Assembly (NCBI GenBank): GCA_001766825.1
Contig: LYOR01000005.1
Coordinates: forward strand, 41,974-105,973
Length of the DNA: 64,000 bases
Direction of reading: 5' to 3'
Source: Candidatus Syntropharchaeum butanivorans
GTDB lineage: Archaea; Halobacteriota; Syntropharchaeia; Syntropharchaeales; Syntropharchaeaceae
Shown: in pieces, positions 18,096 to 26,436 of the stretch
How the letters are laid out: each line of letters begins with the position of its first letter
Position numbering within the stretch: the first letter of the stretch is position 1
Notes under the pieces: generated by a model
Told to the model about the DNA's origin: nothing
Database searches by the model: none
The model's input: the letters and a program-made list of their open reading frames with translations, nothing else
Program-made: the position numbers and the translations under genes

Positions 18096-19763
18096 TCAGA
18101 ATACGATTGGCTGCTTCCACTCACCCCATACATCCCTGTAGGTGTCACAGACCTCATAAAGTGTTGCACCTTTTCCCATCAGCTCCATCACGACCGGCAT
18201 CACGTTCTCCTCCCGTTCACAGACCCTTCTCAGCTTATCGAGGAGCTCCTCGATCTTGCGGTTATCCCGTTCTGCCTTCAGCTTTTTGATCCTTTCCTGC
18301 TCGATCTTTGCAGCGTTTGGGTTCGTCCTGAAGACCTCAACCTTCTGTTTCTCCTCTGAGACGTAGCAGTTCACACCGATGACCCGCTCTTCCCCGGTCT
18401 CAATCGCCCTTCTTCGCTTGTGGAAGGCCTCAGCCATCTCACGGTAGATCCAGCCCGTCTCAAGTGCCTTGACAATCCCTCCGACCTGCTCTATCTTATC
18501 GAGGTATTTCCACACACGATCCTCGATCTCATCTGTGAGCCACTCGATATAGTACGACCCACCCAAGGGATCTATCACATTTCCGATCCTTGACTCCTCC
18601 TTCAATACGAGCTGTGTCCTGACAGCTAAGGTGACAGATTCCTCAGTCGGGAGGCATATCGCCTCATCGTACGAGTTTGTGTGCATCGACTGGCACCCAC
18701 CGAGTGCAGCGGCAAGCGCCTGGACCGTGGTTCTTATGATATTGACCATCGGCTGCTGGCGTGTCAGTGAGGACCCTGCGGTCTGTATGTGGTATCTGAA
18801 GCCCAGGTGTTTTGGGTCCTCAATACCATAACGATCACGAAGCAGCTTTGCCCAGATCCTTCTTGCGGCCCTGTATTTGGCTATCTCCTCGAAAAAGTCA
18901 TTATGGGCCGATAGATGGAAGGCAAGACGGTCTACAAACTCCTCAGGTTTTCTCCCCCGCTCGATGAGATGCTCGATATGCTCAATTGCATTGGCAAACC
19001 CGAACCCGAGCTCCTGTATCGCATCGATCCCACCTTCCCGGTAGTTGTATGTGGTAAAGTTTATCGGGTGCCATTTGGGCACATTCTTATCTGCCGTGCA
19101 CCACTCAATCAGATCACACGCAAGCTTCAAGAGGTGAGCTGGGTCGAGCGACTTGTACTGGACGTACCCGATTGACATCGTGAGTATATCGTTCTGGGTT
19201 GTACCCTTGCAGGTCGCAAGATCGAAGCCCCGCTCCATATACACGTTGAAGTACATCGCTGAGACCGGGGCCGAGGTCAGGCATTCAATCGGAAATGCAA
19301 CACTGACCTTATCAATCGGGAGGTCCTTCACGAGTGCCTCAACCGCGGGCTTGCAGTAGAGCGGAACACCATCTGTCCCGACCTCTGGCTCAACATTCGG
19401 GTCTGAAGGATCGAGCCCGACGAATGTGAGCGAGTCCATTGCTGCACTGAAGCCGGTCTCACCCTCCTTATAAAGGAGCTTCCATCGCTCATTCGTCTCT
19501 TCAGGTGTCCCATGACCTGAGAACTGCCGGGTCGTCCAGAAGCTCCCCCGGTACATCGTCGGGTATACCCCCCTTGTAAACGGTGGGAAACCGGGGAACC
19601 CCTCATCCCTCAGGTAGTCATGGTCTTTCAGGTCAAGTGGCGTGTAAATCGCCTTTACCGGTATACCTGAGTATGTCTCAAACCTCTCCTGCCGTTCTTT
19701 CTTCTGCCTTGCACGCTCCATCCACTTCTTCTCTTCTTCCTCTATCTTCCTCAGATCGTTCAT
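18096..19763 (-). CDS. Methylmalonyl-CoA mutase family large subunit, altered active site
   Basis: 555 residues, the TIM-barrel subunit. Family landmarks are GVYPTMYRGSFWTTRQF (~66-81), TTQNDIL (~188), a C-terminal EQERIKKLKAERDNRK linker, and QPMVNIIRTTVQALAAALGG. Residues that define methylmalonyl-CoA mutase in the Propionibacterium enzyme differ: Arg207 aligns with Tyr200, Tyr89 with Phe81, and His244 with Asn240, while Gln197 (Gln190) and Tyr243 (Tyr239) remain. Loss of Arg207, which binds the substrate carboxylate, argues against methylmalonyl-CoA. It is probably a mutase for another acyl-CoA. It has its own TATA box, divergent from ftr. Confidence 0.88.
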   Translation of the reverse strand: MNDLRKIEEEEKKWMERARQKKERQERFETYSGIPVKAIYTPLDLKDHDYLRDEGFPGFPPFTRGVYPTMYRGSFWTTRQFSGHGTPEETNERWKLLYKEGETGFSAAMDSLTFVGLDPSDPNVEPEVGTDGVPLYCKPAVEALVKDLPIDKVSVAFPIECLTSAPVSAMYFNVYMERGFDLATCKGTTQNDILTMSIGYVQYKSLDPAHLLKLACDLIEWCTADKNVPKWHPINFTTYNYREGGIDAIQELGFGFANAIEHIEHLIERGRKPEEFVDRLAFHLSAHNDFFEEIAKYRAARRIWAKLLRDRYGIEDPKHLGFRYHIQTAGSSLTRQQPMVNIIRTTVQALAAALGGCQSMHTNSYDEAICLPTEESVTLAVRTQLVLKEESRIGNVIDPLGGSYYIEWLTDEIEDRVWKYLDKIEQVGGIVKALETGWIYREMAEAFHKRRRAIETGEERVIGVNCYVSEEKQKVEVFRTNPNAAKIEQERIKKLKAERDNRKIEELLDKLRRVCEREENVMPVVMELMGKGATLYEVCDTYRDVWGEWKQPIVF

Positions 19764-19810
19764 TGATTCACCCTCAATCCTCTTTTTTTATCTGATATCA
19801 AATCATCATT

Positions 19811-19823
19811 ATTTATATTTAAG
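19811..19823 (-). promoter_or_regulatory. TATA box of the mutase operon
   Basis: CTTAAATATAAAT on the minus strand lies about 50 bases before the mutase ATG, giving a leader of about 25 bases. Confidence 0.5.
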
Positions 19824-19861
19824 ATTTACGAAAAGTCCCGAGAAATGTCAGATAAACAATA

Positions 19862-19872
19862 CCTTAAAATAG
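19862..19872 (+). promoter_or_regulatory. Probable TATA box of ftr
   Basis: CCTTAAAATAG lies about 36 bases before the ftr ATG, consistent with a leader of about 10 bases. Confidence 0.4.
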
Positions 19873-19902
19873 TGGGCGTGGGTTCTCTTTCCCGGGATAG
19901 GC

Positions 19903-20796
19903 ATGAAGGTGAATGGTGTTGAGATAGAGGATACCTTTGCCGAGGCGTTCTCGATAAAAATCGCAAGGGCGCTTGTCACGGCTTCTTCTGAGAAATGGGT
20001 GCTTAACGCGGTACAGGAGGCAACAGGCTTCGGGACATCTGTCATAGGCTGTCCTGCAGAGTGTGGAATTGAGTGCATGGTCCCCCCTTCAGATACGCCG
20101 GATGGGAGGCCCGGTGCCTACATCCAGATCTGTACGTTCGGCTACAAGTCACTTGATGAACAGCTCCTTGAGCGTATAGGCCAGTGTATCCTGACCTCTG
20201 CCACAGCAAGGGTCTTCAACGGACTTCCTGACGCAGAGAAGCAGTTTAACACCGGGTTCAAGCTGAAGTTCTTTGCGGATGGATTTGAGCGGGAAGGGGA
20301 GATTGCCGGGAGGAAGGTTTACTTCATACCGATGATGCAGGGAGAGTTTGCGATCGAGGAGAACATCGGGGCGGTTGAGGGTGTTGCAGGTGGTAACTTC
20401 TTCATACTTGGGAAGACCCAGGAGGCTGCGCTTGCTGCTGCCGAGGCTGCGGTTGATGCGATAATGGAGGTTGAGGGCACGATCACGCCCTTCCCTGGTG
20501 GAGTTGTCGCATCAGGCTCAAAGCCTGGCTCAAACAAGTACAGCTTCCTGAAAGCATCGACAAATGAGCGCTTCTGTCCGACACTTAAGGAGAGGGTCGA
20601 GGATACAAAGGTACCCCCGGACGTTGAGGCCATCTATGAGATCGTCATCAATGGACTCAATCTTGATGTGGTGAAGGAGGCAACCCGGGTCGGGATTGAG
20701 GCAGCAACGTCAGCTGATGGGATCGTCAGGATAACAGCCGGCAACTATGGTGGAGATCTTGGACCATACCGCATCGAGCTTCATGAACTCTTCTGA
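19903..20796 (+). CDS. ftr: Formylmethanofuran:tetrahydromethanopterin formyltransferase
   Basis: 297 residues, the normal Ftr length. It moves the formyl group between methanofuran and tetrahydromethanopterin in the C1 branch of methanogenesis, or in reverse in methane and alkane oxidation. Recognisable segments include EDTFAEAFSIKIARALVTA at the start, ATGFGTSVIGCPAECGIE near 40, DGRPGAYIQICTF and the TPFPGGVVASGSKPGSNKY stretch near 200. The gene stands alone and divergent from the acyl-CoA mutase. Together with cofD and AtwA it shows the host has methanogen-type C1 chemistry. Confidence 0.96.
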   Translation: MKVNGVEIEDTFAEAFSIKIARALVTASSEKWVLNAVQEATGFGTSVIGCPAECGIECMVPPSDTPDGRPGAYIQICTFGYKSLDEQLLERIGQCILTSATARVFNGLPDAEKQFNTGFKLKFFADGFEREGEIAGRKVYFIPMMQGEFAIEENIGAVEGVAGGNFFILGKTQEAALAAAEAAVDAIMEVEGTITPFPGGVVASGSKPGSNKYSFLKASTNERFCPTLKERVEDTKVPPDVEAIYEIVINGLNLDVVKEATRVGIEAATSADGIVRITAGNYGGDLGPYRIELHELF

Positions 20797-20832
20797 GAGT
20801 TCTGGAAACTGACGAATGAGGTTAAGTGATCG

Positions 20833-20869
20833 GATAAAAAAATAGCGGGGATGGGGGTTTACCCCCATC
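20833..20869 (-). terminator. Hairpin plus T-tract after the roadblock gene
   Basis: GATGGGGG-TTTA-CCCCCATC (20850-20869) is a perfect 8-bp stem. Reading on the minus strand it is followed by a run of seven T near 20836. It overlaps the stop codon of the roadblock gene and resembles an intrinsic terminator; the T-tract alone would suffice for archaeal termination. Confidence 0.5.
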
Positions 20870-21245
20870 ACCCATAAAGCGGCTCAGCAAGGTGGTTCTG
20901 TGCGATCCTCATCTCAAACATGGCCCGGCGGAGGTTGAGCCCCCATCTTGCAGCAAGCCCGAGGAGGTACCTCTCACCGACCGGCATCACGAGGCCGATC
21001 TTCTCGCTGGAAGCCATCATCACGTACATCAGATCTCCTGCATCAAGCTCGTTGAAGATATTTTTTCCATCCTTTAATGCCTTTGAAAACCCTTGAACAG
21101 CAATTTCTGCATCAAACTCCTTACCTGCGGTCTCAGTTCCAACAACAACCTCACCATCGATCGTTCCTACGGCAAGACCAAGTGATTTTTCCCCTATCGA
21201 TTCATGTATGTCCATAAGGATATTTTTAATCTCTTTCAGATCCAT
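20868..21245 (-). CDS. Roadblock/LC7 domain protein
   Basis: 125 residues with the roadblock fold: a leading helix, GLAVGTIDGEVVVGTE as the first strand pair, then GDLMYVMMASSEKIGLVMPVGERYLLGLAA. Roadblock proteins are small scaffolds that regulate GTPases or help assemble surface and motility structures. No GTPase is next to it. It follows the V4R-like gene by 8 bases, so the two are co-transcribed and may act together. The function in this organism is unknown. Confidence 0.75.
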   Translation of the reverse strand: MDLKEIKNILMDIHESIGEKSLGLAVGTIDGEVVVGTETAGKEFDAEIAVQGFSKALKDGKNIFNELDAGDLMYVMMASSEKIGLVMPVGERYLLGLAARWGLNLRRAMFEMRIAQNHLAEPLYG

Positions 21246-21253
21246 CCTGCCAC

Positions 21254-21691
21254 CTATCCAAATATGATTCTACCATAACAGATGTTCTTGTCTGCCTGAA
21301 TCCTGTCAGTCTCCATCTTGACCTGGAGTCCGGTCATTCCCATCAGTGCAGACTCGATCCATCCAGCCTTTGCGCGACAGAGTGGGCCTGGTACTGCACC
21401 CCGTGATATCGTTCGAATCATACATCTGGGATAGGAGACCTCAAACTCTGTAACGCCACCACTTTCCTTCTTTCTCTTTACCTGGATGTAGAGGTACGGT
21501 CTCACATACTCTGCAAGTGTTCTCAGCGCCTTTTCAGGATCGGTCTCTGGTAAGAGCTTATCTGTAACCCTTGCTCCAATCTCCTCCCCTGCCTTGTAAG
21601 CTATTCTATTTGCCTCCTTGGGCCCACAAACATCAGCAACCACATCCATCAGGGTCTTCAAAAGGAGGCCAGAACCATATAGCTCAAGCAT
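21254..21691 (-). CDS. V4R-like small-molecule-binding protein (tentative)
   Basis: 145 residues. The pattern of helices followed by a strand-rich C-terminus with conserved cysteines (SYPRCMIRT, GPLCRAKAGWIESAL, NICYGRIIF) resembles archaeal V4R-domain proteins, which bind hydrocarbon-like ligands or tetrapyrrole precursors. I am not certain of the family. It begins with GGAGGTGG before the ATG and is followed at once by a roadblock gene; V4R and roadblock proteins are both part of the longin/TRAPP-like structural world, so a heteromeric sensor is possible (inference). Confidence 0.5.
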   Translation of the reverse strand: MLELYGSGLLLKTLMDVVADVCGPKEANRIAYKAGEEIGARVTDKLLPETDPEKALRTLAEYVRPYLYIQVKRKKESGGVTEFEVSYPRCMIRTISRGAVPGPLCRAKAGWIESALMGMTGLQVKMETDRIQADKNICYGRIIFG

Positions 21692-21726
21692 ATTTTTGCC
21701 ACCTCCTATTTATTATGATTAAGTAT

Positions 21727-21736
21727 GATATTTATG
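21727..21736 (-). promoter_or_regulatory. Probable TATA box of the V4R-like/roadblock operon
   Basis: CATAAATATC on the minus strand is about 40 bases before the ATG at 21691. Confidence 0.35.
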
Positions 21737-21750
21737 AGATAAATACTTTT

Positions 21751-23595
21751 TCATCTCTCAATCACGAGCTTGATCCCATCCTTCTCAATCTTTTTATTTT
21801 TTCTAAGCTCAGCATACTCGGATCTTTCAAGCTTTATAACCCTTGATTCACCATCTTTTTTTATTTTAACGACATATAAGTTTCCCTTTCCCTTTTTAGC
21901 CCCCACAACAACCCAATGCCTCGATCCTCCCTTTTTCCACTTTCGTATGACCATGAAGGCAATCCCACCAAGTGCAAGAGCCACAAGCATGTATGAGATC
22001 TTTCTGCTGAGTCTGTTCCCTCCCCCAAAATCGATCGAGATCTCGTCTGATACGAGATCTGATGAGCTTGCCGTGACGTTCACAACACCCCCGGTCGCTG
22101 TTGTGATGTTAACCGATGTAAATGCACCTTTCACACTTAGAGTTGACCCATTGATCCATCCATCACCTGCTGTTATCTTGAACGATACCGGAGGTGAGGG
22201 ATCGATCGGGATTCCTCTCACATCTGTGAGATACGTGGTCAGCCTGGCTGTCATGTTTCCATCCTTATCACGGGATGGTGGGTCAGCCTCTATGAATATC
22301 CGGACAGGTTTCTCCAAATTATTATCAACTTCTGCCTCTCCACCCTCTTCATCCTGCCCGGATTGGGTATCCTGTAGCAGGACCGGGGAGCTTGTGGCTG
22401 TGATATCGTACCTCAGCTTGATATGATCCATCGATGTAAACTCCCGCTTGCTCAGGCTCACAGGATCTATCACGAGATACACACACCCCTGGCTGTCGTT
22501 AGCAGATGTTCCTACCGTAATCGGTCTTTTTATCCCGCTAACCCACCCAGCAAGACCAACGATGAGAAGTACATCACCTCTCTCGATAGAGAATCCGAGA
22601 TCATCATCAAAGATGCGAATATCTCCATCATAGACCCAATGAAACGTTGTGTTGCCGCGTGTGAGGTACATATGAACACCGGTGGTGGTCTTAAACGGGT
22701 CATCAAGCTCAATCGTGTAACTTGAGTTACCAGTAGCGCCCACTGAGGGGGTTTTCACAACACGCCCCATCGTCGTAAGATACTCCCCTGCATACAGGTT
22801 CCCTGATACAAACTCCTCAAAGCTGAGGGCGTGTGTGCTTGGTGGTATGGGCGTTGTGCCCAGCGGCATCGACTCTTCACCATCGATTATGCCATCATCA
22901 TCAGTATCCGGGTCAAGTGGATCTGTCACATAACCATCATCCCCTTCTGTGACCTCTTCAAGATCAGAGAGCCAATCTCCATCTGTATCAACCTTCAGGG
23001 GATCTGTGCCGTACTCATTCACCTCATTACCATCTCCCAGACCATCGCGATCTGTATCAGATAGTATGGGAGATGTACCCCGTGAAACCTCGTCACCATC
23101 CTCCAGACCATCGCGATCTGTATCGTTTCTGAGCGGATCCAGCGGATAGGAGTAGTTTACACGCAGATTTCTGAGATCAGAGGTATTCCCGGTAAGCCCG
23201 GCGAGATCTCTTTCATCGGTAAAGTCCACATAGTAAAGCACCTCAATGAGATCGTTCAGCCCATCGCTGTCAGTATCGTTGAGGAGGGGGTCTGTGATAA
23301 AGCCGAAGAGACCACCGATTTCTGCAGTGTTCAGCACCCCATCCCCATCTGTATCCTGGGAGAACGGGTCATACCCTCTCTCATACTCTTCAAGGTTTGA
23401 TAGGCCATTACCGTTCACGTCAATCTCTGCATCGCGCGGGTCATCAGGGTTGAGTCCGTACCTGAGCTCCCAGGTATCAGGGATCCCATCCCCATCTGTA
23501 TCATGGTCATTGGCCGCTAACACCGCAGAAGAGAGGACAATCTGGGCTGAGATGATGGCGATAGCCAGGGATATAACCAGGCATTTACGAGTGAT
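21751..23595 (-). CDS. Surface protein with thrombospondin type-3-like calcium repeats, membrane-anchored
   Basis: The ordinary start is GTG at 23523 (590 residues). In frame upstream of it, codons to 23604 encode a convincing signal peptide (TRKCLVISLAIAIISAQ, then SSAVLA before AND), so the true start is probably an ATC at 23595 preceded by GAGGGG. Residues ~1-215 of the 590 carry repeated D-x-D-x-D-G units (DTDGDGIPDTW, DTDSDGLNDLIE, DTDRDGLEDGDE) that bind calcium. A middle beta-rich part and an Ig-like stretch follow, then one membrane helix (SYMLVALALGGIAFMVI) and a basic cytoplasmic tail. It is an exported cell-surface protein; partner unknown. Confidence 0.8.
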   Translation of the reverse strand: MTRKCLVISLAIAIISAQIVLSSAVLAANDHDTDGDGIPDTWELRYGLNPDDPRDAEIDVNGNGLSNLEEYERGYDPFSQDTDGDGVLNTAEIGGLFGFITDPLLNDTDSDGLNDLIEVLYYVDFTDERDLAGLTGNTSDLRNLRVNYSYPLDPLRNDTDRDGLEDGDEVSRGTSPILSDTDRDGLGDGNEVNEYGTDPLKVDTDGDWLSDLEEVTEGDDGYVTDPLDPDTDDDGIIDGEESMPLGTTPIPPSTHALSFEEFVSGNLYAGEYLTTMGRVVKTPSVGATGNSSYTIELDDPFKTTTGVHMYLTRGNTTFHWVYDGDIRIFDDDLGFSIERGDVLLIVGLAGWVSGIKRPITVGTSANDSQGCVYLVIDPVSLSKREFTSMDHIKLRYDITATSSPVLLQDTQSGQDEEGGEAEVDNNLEKPVRIFIEADPPSRDKDGNMTARLTTYLTDVRGIPIDPSPPVSFKITAGDGWINGSTLSVKGAFTSVNITTATGGVVNVTASSSDLVSDEISIDFGGGNRLSRKISYMLVALALGGIAFMVIRKWKKGGSRHWVVVGAKKGKGNLYVVKIKKDGESRVIKLERSEYAELRKNKKIEKDGIKLVIER

Positions 23596-23673
23596 CTTAA
23601 CCCCTCACAGCAGCGCTCTGATTAAAGCTTTATCCCCGGATCTATAAATAATAATAGGTGGAGAAAAACCCCC

Positions 23674-25221
23674 TCAGAACAGGTCCTTCTCATCAACCCA
23701 GTCAGGTATATACCTGTACTCCTCTATGGGTTTTGCCTCCCTGATCCCCTTGAAAGTCGCTCTTGCAAGCTTTATATTCCCTTTTCTCCCACGGTATGTG
23801 ATCACAAGCCCCTTATCCTCGAGCGCCTCAAGTGCTCTGCTCAGACTCTCAAGAGATGCACCGGACTCCTCGATCATATCTTCGATGGCCATGTGGATGC
23901 CTGGATTGACCCTGTAGTTCTCAGCAAGGAGGTCGAGGACTTCTTTCTCGCTTATCTCGCGGTCTCCGGGTTCTTTACCCCTGTAGAATCCGACTGTTAC
24001 TGGAACACCAAGCTCATCATCGATCCGCCTGCGGGGCGCCTCCAATATAGGCTCAAGTGCCTTTAATCCGAACCGATAGATTACAACCTTCATGATCTCG
24101 CTCGTGGTAGGTGCAAGCTGTGTGATCTTCCCGTTTCGAAGATATGACTCAACCGGGTAGAACCTCGTGAGCCCATCCCCTCCCATAAGCTGTATCGCCT
24201 CGAGAAAGACGTTAATTCCCTCTTCTGTGTTGAAGTATTTTGCAATGGCAGCATCAAACGCGGGATCCTCTCCGAGATCAAAGAGATGGGCTGCGTGGTA
24301 TGTGAGAAGACGGGCCGCCTTATATCGTACGATCATCTCCGAGAGCTTGAACTGGTTCGTTGGGAGATCAATCGTGGGGGATCCGAACTGAACCCTCCGC
24401 TTTGTATGGAATACCGCATACCGCAGTGCTTCTGCCATCCATCCAAGCTGGTTTGCAGATGCAAGTGTCCGCTCGTAGTTTGCCATTCCCATCAGGACCT
24501 TCCAGCCATCGCCCACATCACCGAGCATCTGGCTCCTTGGTACCCTCACGCCATTGAAATCAAGATATCCGTTGTAGATATTATCAAACCCGATAAGTTC
24601 ATTTATCCGCTCTATCGTAAATCCCGGTGTCCCAGCCCTCACGATCACCATTGAGAGATGCCTGTGCTTCTTTATGAGATCTGGGTCATCTGATGTTCGC
24701 ACGAGGAGCATGTAAAAATCTGATACACCCAGAGACGTGATAAACCGCTTCTTCCCATCGATAACAATCTCATCACCCTCAATTCTGCCAACGGTCTCAA
24801 TCGCGGCTGCATCATTCCCGACAAACGGCTCTGTGACGGTCAGGGATCCAAGATACTCACCTTTAGCCATCTTCGGGAGAAACTCACGTTTAAGCTCATC
24901 TGACCCGAACTTCATGATGAGCCTTGCATCGCACATTGTGACGACGTACTGCATGCTGATCTGACCGAGCCTTGCGAGTTGCTCGATGATGATGCACGAT
25001 CCGGTGTAACCGTACTCGGATAACTTTCCACCATACTCCTCCGGAATTATTGCACCGAGCCATCCACGTCTTCCCGCCTCCTTCAGAAACTCCAGAGGAT
25101 ACTTTCGCTGCCAGATTAGCTTCTCAGCCCTCTCTATCCGCTCATCCACGAACTCTCTCAGCTCCTCCTGCAGTCTGATCTGAGACTCGCTCCACCAGGG
25201 AAATGTCTCTCCTTCCATCAT
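23674..25221 (-). CDS. Acyl-CoA dehydrogenase with extra C-terminal helical/winged-helix-like domain
   Basis: About 515 residues. The first ~380 form an FAD acyl-CoA dehydrogenase: FGSDELKREFLPKMAKGEYLGSLTVTEP, QFGSPTIDLPTNQFKLSEM and an IQLMGGDGLTRFYPVESYLRN end. The usual Y-E-G-T base is replaced by QLAPTTSE, while NYERTLASANQLG carries the glutamate used by isovaleryl-CoA-type enzymes. The extra ~125 residues (EVLDLLAENYRVNPGIHM, LSRALEALEDKGLVITYRG) look like a winged helix. The frame opens at an ATG at 25248, but a TATA-like CTAAATA at that point favours the paired ATGs at 25221/25218 after GTGGTGAG. It fits fatty-acid or alkane-derived acyl-CoA oxidation. Confidence 0.88.
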   Translation of the reverse strand: MMEGETFPWWSESQIRLQEELREFVDERIERAEKLIWQRKYPLEFLKEAGRRGWLGAIIPEEYGGKLSEYGYTGSCIIIEQLARLGQISMQYVVTMCDARLIMKFGSDELKREFLPKMAKGEYLGSLTVTEPFVGNDAAAIETVGRIEGDEIVIDGKKRFITSLGVSDFYMLLVRTSDDPDLIKKHRHLSMVIVRAGTPGFTIERINELIGFDNIYNGYLDFNGVRVPRSQMLGDVGDGWKVLMGMANYERTLASANQLGWMAEALRYAVFHTKRRVQFGSPTIDLPTNQFKLSEMIVRYKAARLLTYHAAHLFDLGEDPAFDAAIAKYFNTEEGINVFLEAIQLMGGDGLTRFYPVESYLRNGKITQLAPTTSEIMKVVIYRFGLKALEPILEAPRRRIDDELGVPVTVGFYRGKEPGDREISEKEVLDLLAENYRVNPGIHMAIEDMIEESGASLESLSRALEALEDKGLVITYRGRKGNIKLARATFKGIREAKPIEEYRYIPDWVDEKDLF

Positions 25222-25275
25222 CTCACCACAACACTCCTCCCGGGGCATCGTATTTAGATCTTATTATTCGAAAAA

Positions 25276-25959
25276 TCATCCCATCATCCCGAAGTATATC
25301 CCCGCTGCGATCAGTATAACTCCGGATAATCGGCTTATGAGTGGGAGATGGGAGGATAGCGCTTTGACCCTTTTTACAGCAAGGTTTGAGCCATATGCAA
25401 TGATCAAAAATGGAATCGCCATACCGGCTGAGTAGAGAATAAGAAGAAAGCTACCGTACAGGAGCTTGGCCTCAACCGCTACCATCGCAAGGATCGATCC
25501 CAGTATGGGTCCGATACATGGTATCCAGACGATACCGAGTGTCACCCCAAGAAGAACTCCTCCGCCAATTCCATTAATCTCAGCTCCCACTTTCGAACTC
25601 AGGCCGCCGAGGACCCTGGAAAGCGAAAGCCCTGAAAGTACTTCAGGTGGTAGATACTCCTCAATGAGGATGTAGACACCCATAAGGATCATGATCCCTC
25701 CTGCACCATACCTCAGGAGATCTCCTAGTGGTTGCAGGATCTGCCCAAAAGCTGATGCAAGGATTCCCATGGCGACAAACGATATTGAGAAGCCTGATAC
25801 AAGTGCTAAGGGTACAAAACGCCCGGTTCTTGCAGCATACGACCCGATGACCGGTATAACGGGCAGAACACACGGGGTGAGAACGCTCAGAACTCCAAAA
25901 AGAAAGGATAAGATGGGTAAAGGAGCCTCCAACATCCTCATCGCCTCAGATACAGCCAT
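25276..25959 (-). CDS. ccdA: CcdA/DsbD-like membrane thiol-disulfide transporter
   Basis: 227 residues with six hydrophobic segments. Cysteines in LTPCVLPVIPVIG (first helix) and IVWIPCIGPILG (fourth helix) are the redox pair that passes electrons across the membrane from cytoplasmic thioredoxin. CcdA proteins supply reductant for cytochrome c maturation, which fits the multiheme cytochrome at 59.5 kb. It overlaps the end of the thioredoxin-like gene by about 20 bases; together they form a transfer chain to the outer face. Confidence 0.88.
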   Translation of the reverse strand: MAVSEAMRMLEAPLPILSFLFGVLSVLTPCVLPVIPVIGSYAARTGRFVPLALVSGFSISFVAMGILASAFGQILQPLGDLLRYGAGGIMILMGVYILIEEYLPPEVLSGLSLSRVLGGLSSKVGAEINGIGGGVLLGVTLGIVWIPCIGPILGSILAMVAVEAKLLYGSFLLILYSAGMAIPFLIIAYGSNLAVKRVKALSSHLPLISRLSGVILIAAGIYFGMMG

Positions 25960-26429
25960 AATATGCCTATCACTCCGAGTGTCACGAGGAAACTGCAGCC
26001 AGGCGAGGGCGCACCATCTGTCGGGATACGCCCCTCTAAAATTGCCCGGATCTCATCCTTAAATCTTGGAGGATCTCTGTAACCTATGAGTCTGAATACC
26101 TCCCTGCCCTCAGGATCCAGGAAGATGATCGTTGGGTAGCTTCTCACGTGGTACCTTGAGGCGAGCTCACGGTCCTCCATCACGCTGATACAGATAAAAT
26201 TCGAGGATAGGTCTATCACACCCTGATCTGAGAATGTCTTTGAGCTCATCTCCCTGCACCAGTAACAGGAGTCAGAATGGAAGTAAATCATCACCATCTT
26301 CCCGGAGGAGGCTGCAAGGGTCATGCCCTCATCGTAAGGGTGCCACACAATCTCTTCTGCAGCCGAGTGCCCTGGAAGAAGGGATAAAGAAAGGAGGATG
26401 ATCAGTATCCAGGCCCGTGTCATGGACAT
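25938..26429 (-). CDS. Exported thioredoxin-like protein with CTERM-like tail
   Basis: About 163 residues from the ATG at 26429 (after GGTAGTGAT); the longer frame overlaps the NYN gene. A signal peptide (RAWILIILLSLSLLPGHSAA) is followed by a thioredoxin fold with active site SDSCYWCREMS and cis-proline RSYPTIIFL. The C-terminus is SPGCSFLVTLGVIGILWLYL ending RR: small motif, one membrane helix and arginines, like PGF-CTERM archaeosortase substrates but with PGC. It probably keeps cytochrome cysteines reduced outside the membrane, fed by CcdA encoded next. Confidence 0.82.
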   Translation of the reverse strand: MSMTRAWILIILLSLSLLPGHSAAEEIVWHPYDEGMTLAASSGKMVMIYFHSDSCYWCREMSSKTFSDQGVIDLSSNFICISVMEDRELASRYHVRSYPTIIFLDPEGREVFRLIGYRDPPRFKDEIRAILEGRIPTDGAPSPGCSFLVTLGVIGILWLYLRR

Positions 26430-26436
26430 CTTATCA

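Noticed and set aside
18096..19763. Plain annotation as methylmalonyl-CoA mutase
   Set aside because: Arg207, Tyr89 and His244 equivalents are all changed, so the substrate name is not justified.
21770..22426. 218-residue plus-strand frame opposite the calcium-repeat surface protein
   Set aside because: The minus strand has repeated D-x-D-x-D-G motifs and a membrane anchor; the plus frame is serine/proline-rich noise.
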